From NCBI GenBank assembly GCA_003484545.1, contig DNCF01000143.1:1-8716 (forward strand): a stretch of DNA of 8,716 bases, given 5' to 3'. This document shows, one piece after another, positions 1 through 5,190 of this stretch. This DNA is from Massilia sp. Its GTDB lineage: Bacteria; Pseudomonadota; Gammaproteobacteria; Burkholderiales; Burkholderiaceae_D. Each line of letters starts with the position of its first letter. The first letter of the stretch is position 1. Below the pieces are notes generated by a model. The model was given only the letters and a program-made list of their open reading frames with translations, was not told the origin of the DNA and ran no database searches. A program made the position numbers and the translations under genes.

Positions 1-1515
1 ACCGGCAGCGGCAAGACCGAGGTCTACCTGCAGGCCTGCGCCCAGGTGCTGGCGCGCGACCCGCAGGCGCAAATCCTGATCCTGGTCCCCGAGATCAACC
101 TGACGCCGCAGCTGGAAGCGAACATCCGCGCGCGCTTCCCGGGCCTGATGCTGGCCACCCTGCACAGCAGCCTGTCGGAAGGCGAGCGCATGCTGCACTG
201 GCTGTCCGCGCACGGGGGACAGGCCCGTATCGTGCTCGGCACGCGGCTGGCGATCCTGGCCTCGCTGCCGCACCTGAAGCTGATCGTCATCGACGAGGAG
301 CACGATCCCTCGTACAAGCAGCAGGAAGGCCTGCGCTATTCGGCGCGCGATCTGGCGGTGTGGCGCGCCTGGCAGCTGGCGATCCCGATCGTGCTCGGTT
401 CGGCCACGCCCTCGCTGGAGAGCTGGCACCATGCCCAGACCGGGCGCTACCGCAAGCTGGAGCTGCGCGAGCGCGCCGTGCGCGACGCCGTGCTGCCGAC
501 CGTGCGCCTGCTCGACATGGAGCGCGACAAGCCGAAGGAAGGCCTGACTTCGGGCCTGCTGGCCGCGCTGCGCCAGCGCCTCGAGCGCGGCGAACAGTCG
601 CTGCTGTTCCTGAACCGGCGCGGCTATGCGCCGGTGATCACCTGCGAATCCTGCGGCTGGATCAGCAACTGCACCCGCTGCACTTCCTTCATGGTGCTGC
701 ACAAGCCCGAACACCGGCTGCGCTGCCACCACTGCAGCCTGGAGCTGCGCATCCCGCGTCACTGCCCGACCTGCGGCAACATCGACCTGCAGCCTTTGGG
801 GCGCGGCACCCAGCGCTTCGAGGAAGGGCTGGCGGCGATGTTCCCGCAGGCGCGCATCCTGCGCATCGACGCCGACTCGACCCGCAAGAAGGGCAGCGCC
901 CAGGAGGCCTTCGATACCGTGCACCGGGGAGAAGTCGACATCCTGATCGGCACGCAGATGGTCGCCAAGGGCCACGATTTCAAAAAGCTGACCCTGGTCG
1001 GCATCCTGAACCCGGACACGGCCCTGTTCTCGCAGGACTACCGCGCCAGCGAGCGCCTCTTCGCCCAGCTGATGCAGGTGGCGGGCCGCGCCGGCCGCGC
1101 CGGCCTCGCCTCCGAGGTGCTGATCCAGACCCGCTACGCCCAGCATCCGCTGTACTCGGCGGTGGTGCGCCACGACTACGACCGCTACGCCGGCAGCCTG
1201 CTGGAAGAGCGGCGCCAGGCCGCGCTGCCGCCCTACATGTACCAGGCCCTGCTGCGCGCCGAGGCGCCGGAGCTGGCGAACGCGATCGCCTTCCTCGAAG
1301 AGGCACGGGATATCCTGCCGACCGATGCGGTGACGCTGAACGACCCGATTCCGATGACCATGACCCGGGTGCACAACGTCGACCGCGCCCAGCTGTTGGT
1401 CGAGTCGAGTTCGCGTCCTGCCCTGCAGGCTTTCTTGAAGGAGTGGATGGCTCTGCTGCGCGCCATGAAGACGCGGGTGCGCTGGTCGCTCGAGGTCGAT
1501 CCGCTCGATATCTGA
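1..1515 (+). CDS. priA: Primosomal protein N' (PriA), replication-restart 3'-5' helicase; 5' end outside window
   Basis: PriA is a superfamily 2 DNA helicase that recognises stalled or collapsed forks and reloads DnaB. The window opens in frame inside the Walker A motif (TGSGKTEVY, fragment residues 1-9). Further helicase motifs follow in order: DEEH (98-101), GSATPS (133-138), GTQMVAKGHDF (317-327) and QVAGRAGR (359-366). Between the two helicase lobes are eight cysteines at 215, 218, 224, 227, 242, 245, 255 and 258, in four CxxC-like pairs. This is the two-zinc module characteristic of PriA. The fragment has 504 codons. E. coli PriA has about 730 residues with Walker A near residue 230, so roughly 220 residues (3'-DNA-end-binding and winged-helix domains) should lie to the left. 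All visible catalytic and zinc-binding residues are intact. The next gene begins 74 bases downstream on the same strand, with no convincing terminator between them. Confidence 0.97.
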   Translation, partial: TGSGKTEVYLQACAQVLARDPQAQILILVPEINLTPQLEANIRARFPGLMLATLHSSLSEGERMLHWLSAHGGQARIVLGTRLAILASLPHLKLIVIDEEHDPSYKQQEGLRYSARDLAVWRAWQLAIPIVLGSATPSLESWHHAQTGRYRKLELRERAVRDAVLPTVRLLDMERDKPKEGLTSGLLAALRQRLERGEQSLLFLNRRGYAPVITCESCGWISNCTRCTSFMVLHKPEHRLRCHHCSLELRIPRHCPTCGNIDLQPLGRGTQRFEEGLAAMFPQARILRIDADSTRKKGSAQEAFDTVHRGEVDILIGTQMVAKGHDFKKLTLVGILNPDTALFSQDYRASERLFAQLMQVAGRAGRAGLASEVLIQTRYAQHPLYSAVVRHDYDRYAGSLLEERRQAALPPYMYQALLRAEAPELANAIAFLEEARDILPTDAVTLNDPIPMTMTRVHNVDRAQLLVESSSRPALQAFLKEWMALLRAMKTRVRWSLEVDPLDI

Positions 1516-1589
1516 GCGGTTTGTCCCGCCTGCTGCCGAAATGGCAAAAAAAGCGTATCGTCATGGCGGCACAGCAAACGAGGGACAAG

Positions 1590-3029
1590 ATGAACAAACT
1601 GAATGTGGACGTGGCCGTCATCGGCACCGGCACCGCCGGCATGTCGGCCTACCGCGCCGCGCGCGCCGAAGGCGCGCGCACCGTCGCCATCGAAAGCGGA
1701 CCTTACGGCACCACCTGCGCGCGGGTCGGCTGCATGCCCAGCAAACTCCTGATCGCCGCCGCCGACGCGGCCCATATGCTGGACCTGGCGCCCGGCTTCG
1801 GCGTGCATCCGGGAGAAAGACGCATCGACGGGCGCGCGGTGATGGAGCGCGTGCGCCGCGAGCGCGACCGCTTCGTCGGCTTCGTGCTCGAGAGCGTCGA
1901 GAGTTTTCCGGCCCAGGACCGGATCCAGGGGCACGCCCGCTTCACCGGGCCGCACACGCTGCGCGTGGACGAGCATACCGAGATCGAGGCGAAGACGGTC
2001 GTCATCGCCACCGGCTCCACGCCCGTGGTGCTGCCGCAATTGAAGAACGTCGGCCCGAACATCGTCACCAGCGACGACGTGTTCTATTGGGACGACCTGC
2101 CGCGCTCGGTGGCGGTGATCGGCACCGGCGTCATCGGTCTCGAACTGGGGCAGGCGTTGACGCGCCTCAGCGTGCGCACGACCCTCTTCGCGCGCGGCGG
2201 CAGCGTCGCCCACCTGAGCGACCCCGAGGTGCTGCAAGTGGCCACGCGCACGCTGTCGCAGGAACTCGACCTGCGCTTCCAGACCGAGGTCGTGCGTGCA
2301 GAACAGCAGGGCGACGAGGTCTTGCTCACCACGCGCGACGCGCTCGGCAAGGAGACGCAGGAGCGCTTCCAGTACGTATTGCTCGCCACCGGCCGCGCGC
2401 CCAACGTGCACGGCATGGGGCTGGAGGAAACCGGGATCGAACTGCAGGCGAATGGCGTCCCGGCTTTTGACAGCCGCACCATGCAGTGCGGGAACAGCCA
2501 CATCTTCATCGCGGGCGACGCGAACAACGAGCTGCCGCTGCTGGCCGAGGCGGCCGACCACGGCAAGATCGCCGGCGAGAACGCGGGCCGCTTCCCCGAC
2601 GTGCGCCCCGGCCTGCGCCGCACGCCGCTGGCGATCGCCTTTACCGAGCCGAACATCGCCACCTTGGGCAAGAACTACAGGACGCTGTGCGAGGGCGGGC
2701 GGCCGAAGTTCGCCATCGGCAAGGTCTCGTTCGAGAACCAGGGCCGCAGCCGGGTCATGTTGCAGAACAAGGGCATGCTGCGCGTGTATGCCGAGTATGG
2801 CACCTGCCGCTTCCTGGGGGCAGAAATGATGGCCCCGCGTGGCGAGAACATCGCCCACCTGCTGGCCTGGGCCGTGCAGGCCCGCCTGACCGTGCCGCAG
2901 ATGCTCGAGATGCCCTTCTATCATCCCGTGATCGAGGAGGGCGTGCGCACCGCGCTGCGCGACCTGGCGGCGAACCTGGCGAAGGGGGCGAATCATACCG
3001 ATCCGGCCGATTCGGAGCCGGGGACGTAA
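1590..3029 (+). CDS. Dihydrolipoyl dehydrogenase-like FAD/NAD(P) disulfide oxidoreductase
   Basis: This is a 479-residue class I pyridine nucleotide-disulfide oxidoreductase, the usual length for the family. In order it shows an FAD-binding GTGTAG (12-17), a redox-active disulfide CARVGC (Cys43, Cys48) followed by MPSK, an NAD(P)-binding GTGVIG (178-183) before LELG, ATGRAP (266-271), and the second FAD motif ending in GD (309-310). The C-terminal dimerisation domain carries His445 and Glu450 (HPVIEE), matching the catalytic His-Glu pair of dihydrolipoyl dehydrogenase. Family enzymes pass electrons between NAD(P)H and a thiol/disulfide substrate through FAD and the cysteine pair. The motif before the first cysteine is GTTC rather than the classical GGTC, and no E1/E2 dehydrogenase genes are nearby. 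The substrate is therefore uncertain and I give no gene symbol. The ATG at 1590 is chosen because GAGGG lies 5 bases upstream; an in-frame ATG at 1563 has no ribosome-binding site. The gene converges on the minus-strand gene that ends at 3093. Confidence 0.9.
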   Translation: MNKLNVDVAVIGTGTAGMSAYRAARAEGARTVAIESGPYGTTCARVGCMPSKLLIAAADAAHMLDLAPGFGVHPGERRIDGRAVMERVRRERDRFVGFVLESVESFPAQDRIQGHARFTGPHTLRVDEHTEIEAKTVVIATGSTPVVLPQLKNVGPNIVTSDDVFYWDDLPRSVAVIGTGVIGLELGQALTRLSVRTTLFARGGSVAHLSDPEVLQVATRTLSQELDLRFQTEVVRAEQQGDEVLLTTRDALGKETQERFQYVLLATGRAPNVHGMGLEETGIELQANGVPAFDSRTMQCGNSHIFIAGDANNELPLLAEAADHGKIAGENAGRFPDVRPGLRRTPLAIAFTEPNIATLGKNYRTLCEGGRPKFAIGKVSFENQGRSRVMLQNKGMLRVYAEYGTCRFLGAEMMAPRGENIAHLLAWAVQARLTVPQMLEMPFYHPVIEEGVRTALRDLAANLAKGANHTDPADSEPGT

Positions 3030-3031
3030 CG

Positions 3032-3065
3032 GGTTGATGACGGCGCGTTAATCGGGCAATCAACC
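3032..3065. other. Inverted repeat after the flavoprotein gene
   Basis: GGTTGAT at 3032-3038 is matched perfectly by ATCAACC at 3059-3065, leaving a 20-base loop. It starts 3 bases past the flavoprotein stop codon and ends exactly where the REP-like repeat begins. There is no T-run, so an intrinsic terminator is unlikely. It could be a chance pair, a weak stem protecting the mRNA end, or the flank of the repeat insertion. Confidence 0.25.
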
Positions 3066-3092
3066 GTAGGGTGGGCACCCCGTGCCCACGCG
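3066..3092 (+). repeat. REP-like hairpin repeat, copy 1
   Basis: The unit starts with GTAGGGTGGG and ends with CCCACGCG. Inside it, GTGGGCAC (3071-3078) and GTGCCCAC (3082-3089) form a perfect 8-bp stem around a 3-base loop. Two other units in this window (7523 and 7610) share both conserved ends. A conserved 5' GTAG followed by a palindrome is the known signature of bacterial REP elements. The unit fills the gap between two convergent genes, and its right end abuts the TGA stop of the minus-strand gene (3093-3095). It might stall RNA polymerase or protect 3' mRNA ends, but it has no U-tract. Confidence 0.75.
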
Positions 3093-3578
3093 TCAGTTCA
3101 GACAAATCCCATCCAGCTTCCCCTGCGCCGCCAGCTGGCGCACGATACGGATCGTGTCGAGGTCCGCTTCCTGGTAGGCCGACTTCTTGAACTCGTCGTA
3201 CATCTTGTTCGCTTCGTCGACGTGTTCGCCGGTGCCGTCGTCGTAGCAGAAGCGCACGAACAGACGGGCCTCGTCCGGGGCCTCGATGGTCATGGTGAGG
3301 CTGGAAGCCTGGATCTCGCCCTGGGCCGGCACCTCGTAGCGCACTTGCTGCAGCGGCGTGAGCACGACGGTGTCCTCGATGACCAGGTCGCCGTAGTGCA
3401 GGCGGCGCGTGAAGCTGCCGCTGTTGCGTTCGCCGATGTGGCACTCGTCCAGGTGCGGCACGAACATTTTCGGCGATTCGGCACGGATGACCAGGCCGCG
3501 CCACAGCTGCTCGCGGGTGATCGTGTCGATCAGCGGGTTGAGCGGGTCGTTAATTTCAATCAGGTGTTCAAATTTCAT
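3093..3578 (-). CDS. SRPBCC-fold DUF1857 / AtaL-like protein, function unknown
   Basis: This 161-residue protein has no signal peptide or membrane segment, so it is probably cytosolic. It resembles the DUF1857/AtaL-like branch of the SRPBCC (START/Bet v 1-like) superfamily, whose members have a deep hydrophobic ligand cavity. Family-like features include an N-terminal strand (KFEHLIEIND) followed by a helix with LTREQLW-type spacing (TREQLWRGL, 21-29), the central segment RRLHYGDLVIEDTV (58-71), and a C-terminal helix (about 122-152). No catalytic residues are evident and I infer no reaction. The ATG at 3578 is chosen because family-like sequence begins there and GAG lies 5 bases upstream. 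A longer in-frame extension to 3659 would run into the end of modB and adds unconserved-looking, arginine-rich sequence. The gene is downstream of modAB on the same strand after a 77-base gap. It may be read through from modAB, but a functional link is not shown. Confidence 0.85.
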   Translation of the reverse strand: MKFEHLIEINDPLNPLIDTITREQLWRGLVIRAESPKMFVPHLDECHIGERNSGSFTRRLHYGDLVIEDTVVLTPLQQVRYEVPAQGEIQASSLTMTIEAPDEARLFVRFCYDDGTGEHVDEANKMYDEFKKSAYQEADLDTIRIVRQLAAQGKLDGICLN

Positions 3579-3640
3579 CGTTTCTCGTGCTCGTGTCGAA
3601 GGCGCGGAGCGCCAAAGGGGCGATGGTAACCGATCGCGCA

Positions 3641-3654
3641 CTGCGCGCGCGCAG
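3641..3654. other. Alternating-GC perfect palindrome after modB
   Basis: CTGCGCGCGCGCAG is a perfect 14-base palindrome one base beyond the modB stop codon. Alternating GC tracts can form cruciforms or Z-DNA. On the minus strand the palindrome could act as a stem at the end of the modAB message, but no T-run follows and the loop would be very tight. In a genome this GC-rich it may be incidental. A second small stem (GGCGC/GCGCC, 3601-3613) lies closer to the DUF1857 gene. Confidence 0.3.
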
Positions 3655-3655
3655 C

Positions 3656-4354
3656 TCAATTGGACAGCAGGATCGCGTTCTGCCTGCGTTGCAGGAAAGC
3701 GATCCCAATCAGGATGGCAAAGGAAATGGCCAGCAACACCAGGGCATATGCGTGCGCCGCGCCATAATTCAACTTCTGCGCTTCATCGTAGAGCGCGATC
3801 GAAGCCACCCGGGTCTGCCCCGGAATATTCCCGCCGAGCATGAGCACGACGCCGAACTCGCCCATCGTGTGGGCAAAGCTGAGCGAGACGCCGGTCAGGA
3901 TGCCGTGCTTCGACAGCGGCAGCACGATCGACCAGAACACTTGCCGTTTGGTCAGCCCCAGGGCCAGCGCCGACTGCACCATCTCGCGTCCCACGCCGCG
4001 AAAGGCCGCCTGGAAGGGTTGCACCGCGAAGGGCAGGCTGTAGACGACGGAACCGGCCACCAGCCCGGCAAAGGAAAACGGCAGCGAATGCCCGAACACT
4101 GTCATCCAGGCCGCGCCCAGCGGCTGCTGCGGCGCCATCAGCATCAGCAAATAAAAGCCGATCACGGTCGGCGGCAGCACGATCGGCAGGCTGACCAGGG
4201 TCTCGATGAAGATGACGCCGCGCCGCTTGCTGTTGTTGAGCCAGTTGGCGAGCGGAATGCCGATCACCAGCAGCACCGCCGAGGTGACGAAGGCCAGGCG
4301 CAGGGTCAGGCCGATCGCGTCCCACAGCTCGGGCGGGAATTGCCACTCCGTCAT
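3656..4354 (-). CDS. modB: Molybdate ABC transporter permease ModB
   Basis: ModB forms the inner-membrane channel of the high-affinity molybdate importer. It works as a homodimer with the ATPase ModC and the periplasmic binding protein ModA. The 232-residue sequence has about five hydrophobic segments (roughly 15-37, 48-72, 92-115, 149-172 and 202-222). The EAA-type cytoplasmic loop that docks to the ATPase is at about 117-147 (AAFRGVG ... ALGLTKRQVFWSIVLPL). The ModB-typical stretch SFAHTMGEFGVVLMLGGNIPG follows it (from residue 159). Length and motifs look complete. The start codon overlaps the modA stop in ATGA (4351-4354) and has no ribosome-binding site of its own, which points to translational coupling. 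No modC follows: the next minus-strand gene encodes a DUF1857 protein. Sequence alone does not exclude a related oxyanion such as tungstate. Confidence 0.93.
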   Translation of the reverse strand: MTEWQFPPELWDAIGLTLRLAFVTSAVLLVIGIPLANWLNNSKRRGVIFIETLVSLPIVLPPTVIGFYLLMLMAPQQPLGAAWMTVFGHSLPFSFAGLVAGSVVYSLPFAVQPFQAAFRGVGREMVQSALALGLTKRQVFWSIVLPLSKHGILTGVSLSFAHTMGEFGVVLMLGGNIPGQTRVASIALYDEAQKLNYGAAHAYALVLLAISFAILIGIAFLQRRQNAILLSN

Positions 4355-5130
4355 TCGGCGGCGCCCGCCGGCAAGCTGAAACCGTTGCGTGCGAGGATGG
4401 CCCGCGCTTCGGGCGAGCCGAGGAAGCGCAGGAAACCGGCCGCATGGGGGTTATGCGCGCCGGCGCGGGTGACGATGGCGCCTTGCTCGATCGGCGCCAG
4501 CCCGTCCTGGGGAACCAGGGCGTAGCGGCCGGCGCCTTTCAGCCTGGTCGAGTGCAGGGTTGCAAACGAGATGATGCCGGCCTGGGCGTTGCCGCTCTGG
4601 ACGAATTGCGCGGTCTGGGCGATGTTCTCGCCGATCACGAGTTTTGCCTGCGCCGCCTGCCACAGGCCATCGCGCTCGAGCGCCGCCCTGGCCGCCTTGC
4701 CGTAGGGCGCGGTGACCGGGTTGGCGATCGCGAAGCGGCGCACGCGCTTGTCGTTCAGCAGGGCGGCCAGGCCTTGATTCGGGTCGAGCTGCGGGTCGAG
4801 CGTCCACAGGGCGATGCGGCCGACCGCGTAGGGAGCGAGGGTGGCGCCGTCGGCCGCACCGAGCTTGGCCAGCTGGCGCGGATAGTCCATGTCGGCCGAC
4901 AGGAAGACCTCGAACGGCGCGCCGTTGCGAATTTGTGCAAAAAAGTTGCCAGATGCACCAAGCGAGACTTTCAGCTCGGCGTCGGGTGCGGTTTTCCGGT
5001 ACGCGGCGGCGAGTTCATCGATACAATAGCCGAGATCGCTGGCAGCGGCGACCAGCAGCGGGCGCGCCAGTGCCGGCATGGCCAGCATGCCCGCCAGCAA
5101 CAGTACGAAGATTTTTTTCATGCCCAACAT
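4351..5130 (-). CDS. modA: Molybdate-binding periplasmic protein ModA
   Basis: ModA captures molybdate or tungstate in the periplasm and delivers it to ModB. The precursor starts with a clear Sec signal peptide: KK, a hydrophobic core, and an ALA-type cleavage site near residue 22. The mature protein begins RPLLVAAASD, where the AAASD serine belongs to the oxyanion-binding loop. SLGASGNF (about 56-63) supplies a second such loop. NGAPFEVFLSAD and NPVTAPYG are family motifs. From memory, the layout resembles the Azotobacter ModA2 branch more than E. coli ModA: the E. coli GIVY tyrosine position reads GIIS here, while the APYG tyrosine is present. The start is uncertain. ATG at 5130 gives 259 residues and ATG at 5121 (MKKIF, a more usual signal-peptide start) gives 256; neither has a good ribosome-binding site. 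The gene is divergent from rep. Confidence 0.93.
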   Translation of the reverse strand: MLGMKKIFVLLLAGMLAMPALARPLLVAAASDLGYCIDELAAAYRKTAPDAELKVSLGASGNFFAQIRNGAPFEVFLSADMDYPRQLAKLGAADGATLAPYAVGRIALWTLDPQLDPNQGLAALLNDKRVRRFAIANPVTAPYGKAARAALERDGLWQAAQAKLVIGENIAQTAQFVQSGNAQAGIISFATLHSTRLKGAGRYALVPQDGLAPIEQGAIVTRAGAHNPHAAGFLRFLGSPEARAILARNGFSLPAGAAE

Positions 5131-5134
5131 TGTA
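5129..5134 (-). promoter_or_regulatory. Candidate -10 element for modAB
   Basis: On the minus strand this reads TACAAT, one mismatch from TATAAT. No matching -35 hexamer is found at 16-18 bases; the nearest TTG-containing hexamer (TTGTAG, 5157-5162) is 22 bases away. If it is used, transcription would start at about 5121-5123. That is at the second ATG of modA and excludes translation from the ATG at 5130. Confidence 0.3.
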
Positions 5135-5157
5135 GCGCGCAGCCATCCCGGCTTCGC

Positions 5158-5163
5158 TACAAT
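5158..5163 (+). promoter_or_regulatory. Candidate -10 element for rep
   Basis: TACAAT lies 27 bases upstream of the rep ATG and predicts a start of transcription near 5170 and a leader of about 20 bases. There is no good -35 hexamer at normal spacing (the region is GC-rich), so an activator or a weak promoter is likely. The leader has only a poor ribosome-binding site (CAAGAA). Confidence 0.4.
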
Positions 5164-5190
5164 GCTCGGCTGTCCTCAAGAATATTTCCC

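Larger units (their letters stand above)
5128..5164. promoter_or_regulatory. Long symmetrical dyad between divergent modA and rep
   Basis: CATTGTAGCG (5128-5137) is repeated perfectly inverted as CGCTACAATG (5155-5164). Inside it, AGCC (5141-5144) pairs with GGCT (5150-5153). Each arm contains a TACAAT hexamer, a good -10 element, pointing outward toward rep and modA respectively. The dyad could be a shared operator for both genes or simply two mirrored promoter elements. It does not have the layout of the E. coli ModE operator, in which TATATA-type cores face each other across about 6 bases. Which protein binds it, if any, is unknown. Confidence 0.5.

Noticed and set aside
360..1562. Upstream in-frame extension of the flavoprotein gene overlapping priA
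   Set aside because: It overlaps priA out of frame and is arginine/alanine/proline-rich. The flavoprotein FAD motif begins right after the ATG at 1590.
1516..1589. Intrinsic terminator between priA and the flavoprotein gene (TGCC/GGCA followed by A-run)
   Set aside because: The stem has only 4 pairs and is followed by A residues, not T, on the transcribed strand.
1233..2996. A 587-codon open frame antisense to priA and the flavoprotein gene
   Set aside because: It spans the boundary of two well-supported plus-strand genes and encodes arginine/histidine-rich sequence without motifs, which is typical shadow translation.
3066..3092. Rho-independent terminator formed by the hairpin repeat
   Set aside because: The stem is strong but no T-run follows on either strand, and the same sequence recurs elsewhere in the window as a repeat family.
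3030..3092. CRISPR-like repeat array
   Set aside because: The repeats are only three, differently oriented and far apart, with no regular spacers and no cas genes.
3579..3659. 27-residue N-terminal extension of the DUF1857 protein
   Set aside because: It would overlap the end of modB and its arginine-rich sequence looks like intergenic translation. The ATG at 3578 has a ribosome-binding site and starts the family-like domain.
5128..5164. ModE operator controlling modAB
   Set aside because: The arms (CATTGTAGCG/CGCTACAATG, 17 bases apart) do not match the known ModE pattern of TATATA-type half-sites about 6 bases apart; the inner and outer ends are reversed.
4444..5190. Upstream in-frame extension of rep (total 942 codons)
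   Set aside because: The extension is antisense to modA and has no helicase-like sequence. Rep homology begins just after the ATG at 5191.
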